Source of the DNA: Thermoplasmata archaeon
GTDB taxonomy: Archaea > Thermoplasmatota > Thermoplasmata > Lutacidiplasmatales > UBA184
Direction: 5' to 3'
Length of the DNA stretch: 31,307 bases
NCBI GenBank assembly: GCA_030040035.1
Contig: JASHUJ010000148.1
Span: 1 to 31,307, forward strand
In this document: one piece after another, positions 7,152 to 15,048 of the stretch
Layout: each line of letters starts with the position of its first letter
How positions within the stretch are numbered: position 1 is the stretch's first letter
Translations under genes and position numbers: made by a program
The notes under the pieces: generated by a model
Told to the model about the DNA's origin: nothing
The model's database searches: none
Seen by the model: the letters and a program-made list of their open reading frames with translations, nothing else

Positions 7152-8579
7152 ATGGTGGATCTCCCGGACCGGCGGACCAACTTCGTCGACTGGTACCTCG
7201 CCGTCGTCGAGGCGGCGGATCTCACCGACAAGCGCTACGGCGTGAAGGGGCTCAACATCTGGACGCGGTACGGGTTCCTCGCGCGGCGCCAGCTCGACGC
7301 CGTCCTCGTGCGCGAGATCGAGGCGACCGGCTCGGAGCCGGTCGAGTTCCCCGCGCTGATCCCCGAGAACGAGTTCGCGAAGGAGAAGGAGCACATCAAA
7401 GGCTTCGATGCGCAGGTCTACTGGGTCACGAAGGGGGGCCTGAGCGAGCTCGATGTCGCGCTCGCGCTCCGGCCGACGAGCGAGACCGCGATCTACCCGG
7501 TCTTCGCCCTCTGGGTGCGCTCGCACCGGGACCTGCCGCTGAACATCTACCAGATCGTCAATACGTTCCGCTACGAGACGAAGACCACCCGGCCGTTCCT
7601 CCGGGTGCGCGAGATCCACTTCTTCGAAGAGCACACGTGCCAGACGAACGAGGCGACCGCGACCGACCGCGTCCGCTCGAACCTGGCGGCGTTCCGGCGG
7701 ATGGCCGAGACGTTCGGGCTCCCGTACCTATCGATCCGTCGGCCGGAGTGGGATAAGTTCCCCGGAGCGTTCTATTCGATCGCCTTCGACATCCCGGTCG
7801 GGGGGGCGCGCACGCTCCAGATCGGCAGCGTGCACCACTACCGGGAGAACTTCTCGGGTCCGTACGGGATCCGCTACGAAGACACGGAGGGCACCCAGCG
7901 GCTCGTCCACCAGACGACGTTCGGGCTCTCGGAACGTCTGCTCGGGGCGATCGTCGCGGTTCACGGGGACGCGAAGGGCGTGATCTTCCCCTCCTCGATC
8001 GCGCCGTACGACGTCGTCATCGTGCCGATCCCGAGCGCCGAGACGCGGGTCGCGGTCCTCGGCGCGGCGGACGAGCTCGCCGACCGGTTGCGGCGCGCGG
8101 GCCGGCGCGTCCGCCTGGATGCGGGCGAGGAACGGCCCGGGGCGAAGTACTACCACTGGGAGCTGCGCGGGGCGCCCCTTCGCCTCGAGGTCGGTCGCCG
8201 AGAGGCGGAGAGCCGGGTCGCGAGTTCGGTCGATCGGCTCGGCCGCAAGGGTCGGGTCGCCTTCGACACGGCTGCGGTCGACGTGACCGCGCGCTTGGCC
8301 GAGTTCGATCGCGCCCTCGGCGAGCGGGCGCGCTCGGCGTTCCAAGCCTCGTTCGCGGTCGCGCGGTCGCTCGAAGAGCTCGCGAAGGCCGAGCACGTGT
8401 ACCTCGTGGGATGGTGCGGGAGCGAAGAGTGCGGCCATCGCATCGAGACGGCGATCGATGGCGCGCTCCTGGGAGTCCCCGAAGATGGGCTCCCCCTCGA
8501 CCCGGGGACCCCGACGGCGTGCATCGCGTGTGCCGGGAGCGATGGGGTCCGCTGGGCGGTCGCGGGCCAGCCGTTGTAA
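7152..8579 (+). CDS. proS: Prolyl-tRNA synthetase, archaeal/eukaryal type
   Basis: Class II synthetase charging tRNA-Pro. The 475-residue length matches the archaeal form without the bacterial editing insertion. The catalytic domain has LRPTSETAIYP and motif 2 with FRYETKTTRPFLRVREIHFF. After the anticodon-binding domain a C-terminal zinc domain shows Cys422, Cys427, Cys457 and Cys460 (WCGSEECG, CIAC). The protein ends in AGQPL. Structurally studied enzymes of this type end in a conserved tyrosine that folds towards the active site, so a terminal leucine is unusual. ATG 7152 follows a TATA element at about 31 nt and is the family start. The stop is TAA, rare in this window. It is convergent with the small membrane gene, 5 nt between stops. 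Confidence 0.96.
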   Translation: MVDLPDRRTNFVDWYLAVVEAADLTDKRYGVKGLNIWTRYGFLARRQLDAVLVREIEATGSEPVEFPALIPENEFAKEKEHIKGFDAQVYWVTKGGLSELDVALALRPTSETAIYPVFALWVRSHRDLPLNIYQIVNTFRYETKTTRPFLRVREIHFFEEHTCQTNEATATDRVRSNLAAFRRMAETFGLPYLSIRRPEWDKFPGAFYSIAFDIPVGGARTLQIGSVHHYRENFSGPYGIRYEDTEGTQRLVHQTTFGLSERLLGAIVAVHGDAKGVIFPSSIAPYDVVIVPIPSAETRVAVLGAADELADRLRRAGRRVRLDAGEERPGAKYYHWELRGAPLRLEVGRREAESRVASSVDRLGRKGRVAFDTAAVDVTARLAEFDRALGERARSAFQASFAVARSLEELAKAEHVYLVGWCGSEECGHRIETAIDGALLGVPEDGLPLDPGTPTACIACAGSDGVRWAVAGQPL

Positions 8580-8584
8580 CCGGT

Positions 8585-8839
8585 TCAGCGCACCGGGGCG
8601 GTCGGCGCGGGCGGGTTGGGCAGCATCAGCCACATCCCCGCGAGTCCGAACAAGAGCAGCGTGATCGTGACGGCGTAGACGCCGTTGTCGAGCCAGACAT
8701 CGAACGAGACGCCCCACCAGACGTAGAAGGCGACCGCGAGGACCACGAGGGCGGCGAACGCCCAGAAGGTGACCTGGCGGCTGACCGAGAGGTCCGCGAG
8801 CCGGGGAGGCGCAGGGACCGTGTCGTCCGGGGCCGCCAT
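8585..8839 (-). CDS. Small two-helix membrane protein, unrecognised
   Basis: An 84-residue protein I do not recognise. A proline-rich polar N-terminus of about 22 residues (MAAPDDTVPAPPRLADLSVS) is followed by two hydrophobic segments, about 24-44 (VTFWAFAALVVLAVAFYVWW) and 53-72 (GVYAVTITLLLFGLAGMWLM), then a short proline/alanine tail. There is no cysteine or catalytic motif. It is likely real: the ATG at 8839 has a clear TATA-like tagttaac about 29 nt upstream, and codon use keeps G/C at third positions. It is divergent from the winged-helix/TPR gene at 8970 with an inverted repeat between the two promoters, so the two may be co-regulated. Confidence 0.7.
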   Translation of the reverse strand: MAAPDDTVPAPPRLADLSVSRQVTFWAFAALVVLAVAFYVWWGVSFDVWLDNGVYAVTITLLLFGLAGMWLMLPNPPAPTAPVR

Positions 8840-8864
8840 GGGAGCCCGGCGACCTGGGGGGCGC

Positions 8865-8872
8865 TAGTTAAC
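8865..8872 (-). promoter_or_regulatory. TATA-like element of the small membrane protein gene
   Basis: gttaacta on the minus strand, centred about 29 nt before the ATG at 8839, consistent with leaderless transcription. Confidence 0.55.
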
Positions 8873-8895
8873 CCTTGCGGGGAACGGGCGGACGA

Positions 8896-8927
8896 CGGCG
8901 CACCGAGCGACTCGTCGGGGTGCGCCG
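8896..8927. repeat. Nine-bp inverted repeat between two divergent TATA boxes
   Basis: CGGCGCACC (8896-8904) and GGTGCGCCG (8919-8927) are exact reverse complements with a 14-nt spacer. The spacer nests a smaller dyad, CGAG-CGA-CTCG (8904-8914). It lies between the TATA elements at 8865-8872 (minus) and 8938-8944 (plus), where an operator serving both genes would sit. Function inferred from position only. Confidence 0.5.
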
Positions 8928-8937
8928 CGGCGGTTAC

Positions 8938-8944
8938 GTTTAAC
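8938..8944 (+). promoter_or_regulatory. TATA-like element of the winged-helix/TPR gene
   Basis: gtttaac centred about 29 nt before the ATG at 8970; predicts a leaderless or nearly leaderless mRNA. Confidence 0.55.
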
Positions 8945-8969
8945 CCCCACAGGTGCATCAATCTCCGAG

Positions 8970-10583
8970 ATGGCCGGCCGCCCCGATCGGTCGCGCCCGG
9001 ACGAGAGGGAGTCCGCCGCCCCGAACGCCGGGCTGACGCCCGAGCAGCACCGCATCCTCGCGTACGCCAGTGCCATCGGCCCCGAGTTCGAGTTCCCGCT
9101 CTTGGTCGCCGCGATGGGCGTCCCGGAAGAGCCGCTCTCCGAGCAGGTCGAGCGGCTCGTGCACCTGGGCCTTTTGCGCGAGCGCCCGGGCGGGGAAAAG
9201 TTCGCGTTCGTGGAGGAGGAGGTCCGGGCGCGGACGTACCGTTCGCTCACAGAGAGCCGGCTCCGTGTCCTCCACCGCAAGATCGCGGAGGTCCTCGAGC
9301 AGATGTATCCGGACCCGCCCCCCACCGTGCTGGAGGAGCTCGGCCGCCACTTCTTCCTCGGGAAGGTGCCCGAGAAGTCGTACCGGTACAACCGGCGCGC
9401 GGCGGAACAGGCGAGGGCGTCGGGCGAGCCGGAAGCGGCGGCCCACCACTTCGAACGCGTGCTCGTCGACCTCTCCACCCTGCCGGGCGATCGCCGGCGG
9501 GAGCGCGCCGAGGTCGCGGAGGCGCTGGGCGACCTCTACTACTCGATGGGGAAGTTCACCGAGGCGGACCGGTCGTACGGCGAGGCGCTGGAACGGCTCG
9601 GGACCGACGAGCCGCGGATCCGGGCGTACCTCCTGCTCGCTCGCGCGGAGATCGCCCGCGAGAATCTCGACGAGGCCGGGGCCCAGCGGGGGGCGCTCGC
9701 CGCGCAAGAGCTGTTCGAGAAGGTCCGCGACCGTCTCGGGGTCGCCCAAACGTTCCGCGTGCTCGGCCGTCTCGACTTTCAGCGGGGCGCGTACCGGGAC
9801 GCGCTCGACGAGAACATGCGCGCGCTCGAGGAGCTCGGGTCGGTCCGCGACCTTCGCTTCCTGGGCCGGCTCTCGATCGACATCGGGAACGCGTTCGCGC
9901 TGCTCGGGCCCGAGGTCCGGCCCGTCGCGATCGAATGGTACGAGCGGGCCGTCGAGCGCCTGCGCGAGGTCGGCGACTGGGTCGAGCTCGCCCGCGCCTA
10001 CCACAACATGGCCGTCGCGCTCGGCGAGACCCGGCCGCAGGACGGCCTGGACTTCCTCGAGCGGGCGCGGGACGCCGGCGAGCGGGCCCACGACCCGCGT
10101 TCGGTCGCCCGGGCGCTCCTCTCCGGAGTCGAGATGCGCCTCGCGCTCGGGGACATCGAGGAGGCGGAGCGCGACAATGAGCAGGCTGGTCGGTTGATGG
10201 AGCGACTGAGCGACGCCCTCGGGAACGAGACCGTGGCGCTCAACCGGGGCCAGATCGCGGAGCGCCAGGGGCAGTGGGACGACGCGAGCGTCGCGTATGG
10301 CCAGGCGATCGAGGCCTGCCAGAAGTACAATCTCCCCGCGAACGAGTCGGAGGCCGAGTTCTATCTCGCGCGGCTGCGATTCAAGACGCGCGATCTGGAC
10401 GGCGCCCGCCAGGCGTTCCGGCGCGCGGCGTTCCTCGGCCTCCCGCAGGCGCGCCCACAGCTCGCGGCGGCGTTCGAAGATCTCGGTCGCCAGCTGGACG
10501 AACCGACGACCGGACCGCCCGCGACGTCGGCCGAGGACGAGGGGGCGGCCGCGGACGCCACCTCGGACGGCAGACCATTATAA
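8970..10583 (+). CDS. Winged-helix/TPR protein lacking an NTPase domain
   Basis: A 537-residue protein of unknown function. Residues about 22-112 (LTPEQHRILAYASAIGPEF onward) form a winged-helix-like segment that aligns by eye with residues 319-404 of the next gene; shared elements include RILxYA, GxEF, LVxxGLxRE and LxxxRxRxLH. About 120-500 is a run of TPR-like helical pairs (ALGDLYYSMGKFTEADRSYG, AYHNMAVALGETRPQDGLDF). The tail from 505 is acidic and low-complexity. No Walker motif exists, so it resembles the C-terminal two-thirds of its neighbour without the ATPase. It is not a visible truncation: the ATG has its own TATA and upstream lies 130 nt of intergenic DNA. Its TAA stop lies in the next gene's TATA box. 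A scaffolding or regulatory partner role is a guess. Confidence 0.8.
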   Translation: MAGRPDRSRPDERESAAPNAGLTPEQHRILAYASAIGPEFEFPLLVAAMGVPEEPLSEQVERLVHLGLLRERPGGEKFAFVEEEVRARTYRSLTESRLRVLHRKIAEVLEQMYPDPPPTVLEELGRHFFLGKVPEKSYRYNRRAAEQARASGEPEAAAHHFERVLVDLSTLPGDRRRERAEVAEALGDLYYSMGKFTEADRSYGEALERLGTDEPRIRAYLLLARAEIARENLDEAGAQRGALAAQELFEKVRDRLGVAQTFRVLGRLDFQRGAYRDALDENMRALEELGSVRDLRFLGRLSIDIGNAFALLGPEVRPVAIEWYERAVERLREVGDWVELARAYHNMAVALGETRPQDGLDFLERARDAGERAHDPRSVARALLSGVEMRLALGDIEEAERDNEQAGRLMERLSDALGNETVALNRGQIAERQGQWDDASVAYGQAIEACQKYNLPANESEAEFYLARLRFKTRDLDGARQAFRRAAFLGLPQARPQLAAAFEDLGRQLDEPTTGPPATSAEDEGAAADATSDGRPL

Positions 10584-10585
10584 AG
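10577..10585 (+). promoter_or_regulatory. TATA box overlapping a stop codon
   Basis: attataaag, the best TATA match in the window, centred about 27 nt before the ATG at 10608. Bases 10581-10583 are also the TAA stop of the preceding TPR gene. Confidence 0.7.
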
Positions 10586-10607
10586 CCGGACCGAGCTTTT
10601 TCTCTCG

Positions 10608-13046
10608 ATGGCCAGCCCGCGAGCGTCGGATCGCGCGGCGGCCTCGCCGCTCTTCGGCCGGGAGGAGATCCTCGAGGAGGTCGACCGGCTCCTCGAGCAG
10701 GTCGCGGCCGGCACCGGTCGCGGCTTGCTCCTGACGGGCGCGGCGGGTTCCGGTAAGACGCATCTGCTCCGCGCCGTCGAGGACCGCGCGGCGGCCCGGG
10801 AGTTCCGCACGCTCACGGGACGGGCGCTGCCCGAGGAACTCCCCCCGCCGTTCTCGCTCGTTCGCCGGTTGGTCGCCTCGCTCGCGGAGGACGAGGACCG
10901 GCCCCTCGCTCCGGACCGAGGGTCGGGTCCCCTCCCGATCTTCCTCGCGCCGTTCGGCGAGGCGAGGGAGGAGTCCGGGATCGCGGGCCCCTCCGACGGG
11001 GCCGAATCCGCGGCCCAGGATGAGCTCGATCGGATCCTCGCGCCGTTCGGCCAGAGCGGCATCGAAGGGCTGGGCGCCGGCCGGGAGGTGCTGCTCGAGC
11101 GGGTCGTCGACTACTTCCGCGGCCTCGCTCGCGATCGCCCGTTGCTCATCGCGATCGACGACCTCGAGCTCGCGGACCCGTCGTCGCTCGAGTTCCTCGA
11201 GCGGTTCACGCGGGAGCTTCCGGGGGCCCGGGCGGCGGTGGTCGCCACGCTCGACGCGGGCGCGGTCGATCCGCAGCGGATCCGACCCACTCTCGAGACG
11301 ATCGCCCGGTCGCCCCAGTTCCGGACGCTCTCGATCCGGCCGCTCACCGTCCCGGAGGCCACAGAGTTCGTGCGCTGGGTGCTGGGAGGACGGGCCCCCG
11401 ATAGCCAGGACGTGCTCCGTTGGCACGCCCAGACCGAGGGCAACCCCCTCTTCATCGAGCAGCTCGTTCGCGCGGCCACCGGCCTCGGTCCGACAAGTCG
11501 GGGCGCGCCCGAGGGCGGCCGGAGCGTGACCGAGATCCTGGTCGCCCGCGCGCGGGCGCTCCCCGAGGCCGACCGGCGCATCCTCACGTACGCTGCGGTC
11601 CTCGGCAAGGAGTTCACGTTCGCCGATCTCTCGGCGGTCGCCGGCCTCGAGGAGGAGCGGGTGACCGAAGGGCTCGACCACCTGGTGCAGCGGGGGCTCG
11701 TCCGCGAGAAGGGCCGCGAAGTCTACGAGTTCGTGAGCGAGACGGTCCGCACGAGCGTCTACGCCGACCTGACCGAGACCCGGCGGCGCATCCTGCACTT
11801 GAAGGCCGGCGAGGCGCTCGAGGCGGACAGCCGCGGGCGCGAGTCCGAGCTCGCTCGGCAGTTCTACCTTGGACGCGACAACGAGCGTGCGGTCAAGTAC
11901 AACGTGGAGGCGGCCGAGACAGCGATCCGGGCCTTCGCGTTCGAGACGGCGGTCGCGCACCTCGCCCGCGCGCTCGAGGCCGAGCGCCGGCGCCCCGAGC
12001 GCGAACCCGGGACGGAGATGCGCCTGCTCACCGACGAGGGGCGGATCCTGAGCGAGATGGGCAATTTCCGCCAGTCGGAGGAGATCCTCGAGGACGCCGT
12101 GCGGCTCGCCCGGGCCCATGCGGGACACGACCTCGAGCTCGGCCGCGCGCTGCTCGGTCTCGCCGACACCCGGGCGAACCGCGGCGAGTACGCGAGCGCG
12201 GAAGGGCTCGCGAACGAGGCCTGGGCGCTCCTCACAAAGGTCGGTACGCGGCGCGATCTGATGGCGGCCCATCGCGTCCTCGGGGTGGTCCACTGGCGCC
12301 GGGGCGACCTCGCCCAGGCCGAGACCCACCACCGGGCGGCCCTCGAGATCGCCCGCCACGAGGGGACCCCGACCGAGCTCGGCAACGCGATGGTCGACGT
12401 CGCGATCACGATCAGTCCGCGCGGGCCCACGCGGCTCGAGCCCGCGCTCGAGCTGCTCGCGAACGCGGCCGAGCTGTTCGCGAAGGTCGACGACGACAAC
12501 GCCCGCGCCCGGGTGCTGATGGACCGGGCGGTCCTCGAGCACGAAGCCGGCCTCCTCGAGCCCTCGCTGAAGGACATCGCTTCCGCCATCGAGGCCGCCG
12601 AGCGCTCCCGCTCGCCGATCTGGATCGGCTACAGCCACCTCAACCTGGCGCAGTGGGAGGCCGCCCGCGGCCGCCCGGAGCTCGCCCGACCCGCGCTCGC
12701 GCGCGCGGAACAGGTGCTCGCGACCAGCGGCGATCGCCTCGGGGAGCAGCAGATCGAGCTCACTCGCGCGATGATCGCGCACGCCGAGGGGGCGTTCGAC
12801 GCCGCCGCGACGGGCTACCAGGAGGCGCTCCGCCAGGCCCGCCTCCTCCATCTCGGGACCGACGCGCTCGAGCCGTGGGTCCGCCTCGCGATCCTCGCGC
12901 ACGATCGGGGCGACGACCCGGGCGCCCGGACGCTGGTCCAGGAGATCCAGGCCGCCGGCCAGCTCGCGCGTCGCCCCGACCTCGCGGCGCTCGTCGCCGC
13001 GCTCGAGCGCGGCTTCGCCCCCTCGGCGGCGCCCCCGACCCGTTAA
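10608..13046 (+). CDS. AAA/STAND-like NTPase with winged helix and TPR repeats
   Basis: An 812-residue multidomain protein. The NTPase domain (about 14-290) resembles AAA_16-type modules: LFGREEILEEVDRLL, Walker A GAAGSGKT at 44-51, Walker B LLIAIDDLELAD with Asp184/Asp185, and the characteristic TEGNPLFIEQLVRA at 277-290. A winged-helix-like region (319-404) follows, then TPR-type helical pairs to about 805 (ALLGLADTRANRGEYASAEG, VLGVVHWRRGDLAQAETHHR). This order recalls MalT-like and other STAND signalling ATPases, where repeats sense a ligand and ATP binding switches activity; no effector or classical DNA-binding output domain is recognisable. It is a paralogue of the preceding gene with an added NTPase. 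ATG 10608 is set by the TATA at 10577. The TAA stop is within the TATA element of the next gene. Ligand and output unknown. Confidence 0.85.
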   Translation: MASPRASDRAAASPLFGREEILEEVDRLLEQVAAGTGRGLLLTGAAGSGKTHLLRAVEDRAAAREFRTLTGRALPEELPPPFSLVRRLVASLAEDEDRPLAPDRGSGPLPIFLAPFGEAREESGIAGPSDGAESAAQDELDRILAPFGQSGIEGLGAGREVLLERVVDYFRGLARDRPLLIAIDDLELADPSSLEFLERFTRELPGARAAVVATLDAGAVDPQRIRPTLETIARSPQFRTLSIRPLTVPEATEFVRWVLGGRAPDSQDVLRWHAQTEGNPLFIEQLVRAATGLGPTSRGAPEGGRSVTEILVARARALPEADRRILTYAAVLGKEFTFADLSAVAGLEEERVTEGLDHLVQRGLVREKGREVYEFVSETVRTSVYADLTETRRRILHLKAGEALEADSRGRESELARQFYLGRDNERAVKYNVEAAETAIRAFAFETAVAHLARALEAERRRPEREPGTEMRLLTDEGRILSEMGNFRQSEEILEDAVRLARAHAGHDLELGRALLGLADTRANRGEYASAEGLANEAWALLTKVGTRRDLMAAHRVLGVVHWRRGDLAQAETHHRAALEIARHEGTPTELGNAMVDVAITISPRGPTRLEPALELLANAAELFAKVDDDNARARVLMDRAVLEHEAGLLEPSLKDIASAIEAAERSRSPIWIGYSHLNLAQWEAARGRPELARPALARAEQVLATSGDRLGEQQIELTRAMIAHAEGAFDAAATGYQEALRQARLLHLGTDALEPWVRLAILAHDRGDDPGARTLVQEIQAAGQLARRPDLAALVAALERGFAPSAAPPTR

Positions 13047-13048
13047 GC
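13042..13048 (+). promoter_or_regulatory. TATA-like element overlapping a stop codon
   Basis: gttaagc centred 25 nt before the GTG start at 13070. Bases 13044-13046 are the TAA stop of the NTPase/TPR gene. Confidence 0.6.
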
Positions 13049-13069
13049 GCCGGTGCCGGCTGGACGGTC

Positions 13070-13852
13070 GTGGCGTCCTCCCGGACGGCCGCGGACGGCT
13101 CGCCGTACCCGGACCGATCGGCCCCGACGTTCGAGCGGGACGTCCGGGCGATGTTCACGCACATCGCCCAGCGCTACGAGTGGTTCGACCACGTCGCCTC
13201 CCTCGGCAACGACTACCTGTGGCGCCCCCGCGCCCTGTGGGATCTCGACCGGTTCCGGGGCCGCGCCCCGGTCCGGCGGGCGCTCGATCTCGGCTGCGGG
13301 ACCGGCGAGCTCGCGCGGCTCGTCGCGCGCCACTATCCCGGCGCCCGCGTCCTCGCGGCCGACTTCACCGCCGTGATGCTCGCGAAGGCGCAAGCCGCCG
13401 GCCGGACCTCCCCCGACCGGGGCCGGGTCGGCTTCGTCCGGGCCACCGCGATGCAGCTGCCGTTCGCGGACGCGTCGTTCGACCTCGTGACGAACGCGTT
13501 CCTCGCGCGCAACCTCGCCGACCTGCCGACCGCACTCCGCGAGATGCGGCGGATCACCCGACCGGGCGGGACGCTCCTGACGCTCGAGATCACCGAGCCG
13601 GTCGCTCCGACCTTCGCTCGCCTCTTCCACGCGTACTTCGACCGGGTCGTCCCCTGGCTGGGGGCGGCGGTCCACAGCGCCGGGCCGTACCGCTACCTCC
13701 CCGAGTCCCTGCGATCGCTCCCTTCGCGCCCCGCGTTCCGGAGCGCGCTCAGCGGAGCCGGATTCTCCCGGACGGCGGCGATCCCGCAGTCGCTCGGCAT
13801 CGTCACGACGTTCCTCGCCGAGGCCGGGGCGCCCTCGGCCCAAAGCCGTTAA
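13070..13852 (+). CDS. UbiE/MenG-like class I SAM methyltransferase
   Basis: A 260-residue methyltransferase. The N-terminal MFTHIAQRYEWFDHVASLG followed by DYLWR is the UbiE/COQ5-type opening. SAM motif I is ALDLGCGTGE at 71-80, followed by the acidic AADF; LPFADASFDLVTNAFLARNL and REMRRITRPGGTLLTLEITE are motifs II-III of the family. These enzymes C-methylate quinone precursors such as demethylmenaquinone, so a respiratory-quinone role is plausible. However, no other quinone gene is nearby and UbiE-like proteins also act on other substrates. The GTG at 13070 was chosen because it lies 25 nt after a TATA-like element and just before the conserved N-terminus. Its TAA stop lies within the TATA element of the aminotransferase gene. 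Confidence 0.82.
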   Translation: MASSRTAADGSPYPDRSAPTFERDVRAMFTHIAQRYEWFDHVASLGNDYLWRPRALWDLDRFRGRAPVRRALDLGCGTGELARLVARHYPGARVLAADFTAVMLAKAQAAGRTSPDRGRVGFVRATAMQLPFADASFDLVTNAFLARNLADLPTALREMRRITRPGGTLLTLEITEPVAPTFARLFHAYFDRVVPWLGAAVHSAGPYRYLPESLRSLPSRPAFRSALSGAGFSRTAAIPQSLGIVTTFLAEAGAPSAQSR

Positions 13853-13854
13853 GC
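13848..13854 (+). promoter_or_regulatory. TATA-like element overlapping a stop codon
   Basis: gttaagc centred about 28 nt before the ATG at 13879. Bases 13850-13852 are the TAA stop of the methyltransferase gene. Confidence 0.6.
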
Positions 13855-13878
13855 TCGGCGCCGACCGTCCGCGAGCCG

Positions 13879-15006
13879 ATGGCGAGCCCGTCGGCCGACG
13901 CGTTCCGGTTCGCGCACGAGCACCGGCAGGATGTGGCGTGGCTCAGCCAGAACACGAACCACCTCGTGCCGCCCGGCCCGATCGAGCGGGCCCTCGAGCG
14001 GGCGATCCGGGAACGGCGATACGAGGGCTACCCCCTCGCCACCGGGGACCCGGCGCTCCTCGACCTCGTCGCGCGCGACTTCGCCGCGATCGGAGAGCGG
14101 CCGTTCCTCACCGGGGGCGGGACCGAGGCGCTCTACATGACGACGCGCGCGCTCCTCGGCCCGGGGGACGAGGTCGTCGCTTCGGACCCGAGCTACCTCA
14201 TCATCCACCGCTTCGTCGAGCTCGCCGGCGCCCGGACCCGGAACCTCGACATCTATGCCCCGCCGTACCGCCTCGCCCCGGACCGGATCGCGGAGGCGAT
14301 CGGGCCGCGGACGAAGATGCTCCTCCTGATCGATCCCCTCAACCCGCTCGGATCGGGCTACCCGCGCGAAGAGGTCCGGGCGATCGCCGAGCTCGCGCAC
14401 GACCACCACCTCTACCTGCTGAACGACGTGACGTACCGCGATTTCTCCGAGGGCCACGCGCTGGCCGCGGAGTTCGCGCCCGAGGAGACGGTCACGATCT
14501 GGTCCGTCTCGAAGAACTGCGGGCTCGCCGGGATGCGGATCGGCGGGTTCTTCGCCCGCGGGGAGCTCGCCCGCTCGATCGCGCGGTTCAACACGAACGA
14601 TCTCGGCGTGAACGTCCTCGCCCAGGCGGCGGCCCGGGCCGCGATGGAGACGAAATCGGCGTGGATCGGCGATGTCGTCCGTCAGACCCGCGCGAACGGC
14701 GCGCGCATCCGGGAGGTCGTCGCGGGCGTCCCGGGGACCTCCCTCCCCGTGTACCCGTCGCGCGCCAACATGATGGTCATCGACGTCCGGGAGACCGGGC
14801 TGACGCCCGAGGCGGTGCAGAGCGAGATGCTGTACCAGCACCGGGTGTTCGTGCGCGCGGGCAACTACCTTTCCGCCCAGTACGGCGATCGCTTCGTGCG
14901 GGTCTCGTTCTCCAACTCGCCGGCCGACATCGAGCGGTTCGCCCGGGCGTTCCCCGCGGCGATCGCGGCGCTCCGGGCGCGCGCGCCGGCCGCGCGGGCG
15001 ACCTGA
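13879..15006 (+). CDS. PLP-dependent aminotransferase, fold type I (class I/II)
   Basis: A 375-residue aspartate-aminotransferase-fold enzyme. The schiff-base Lys212 lies in SVSKNCGLAGMRIGG, preceded by NDVTYRDF (Asp183 and Tyr186, contacting the pyridine ring and phenolic oxygen) and DPLNPLGS (Asn155). The phosphate-contacting region is GGGTEALYM near 79-87. FVRVSFS near the C-terminus supplies the carboxylate-binding arginine. It transfers an amino group between an amino acid and a 2-oxo acid, but substrate cannot be read from sequence; HisC-, alanine- and aspartate-type enzymes share these motifs. ATG 13879 is supported by the TATA-like element 28 nt upstream. It is convergent with taw2, 42 nt between stops. 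Confidence 0.88.
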   Translation: MASPSADAFRFAHEHRQDVAWLSQNTNHLVPPGPIERALERAIRERRYEGYPLATGDPALLDLVARDFAAIGERPFLTGGGTEALYMTTRALLGPGDEVVASDPSYLIIHRFVELAGARTRNLDIYAPPYRLAPDRIAEAIGPRTKMLLLIDPLNPLGSGYPREEVRAIAELAHDHHLYLLNDVTYRDFSEGHALAAEFAPEETVTIWSVSKNCGLAGMRIGGFFARGELARSIARFNTNDLGVNVLAQAAARAAMETKSAWIGDVVRQTRANGARIREVVAGVPGTSLPVYPSRANMMVIDVRETGLTPEAVQSEMLYQHRVFVRAGNYLSAQYGDRFVRVSFSNSPADIERFARAFPAAIAALRARAPAARAT

Positions 15007-15048
15007 ACCCGCGGACCGGCGGCGAACGGATGGCGCGACGACTCGACG

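Noticed and set aside
10595..10601. T run ctttttc as a terminator of the first TPR gene
   Set aside because: It lies between the TATA box and the start codon of the next gene, so it is more likely the pyrimidine-rich initiator region.
10578..12902. A 774-codon minus-strand open frame opposite the NTPase/TPR gene
   Set aside because: The plus strand carries Walker A, Walker B and TPR patterns. The minus frame is a low-complexity Arg/Glu/Leu shadow.
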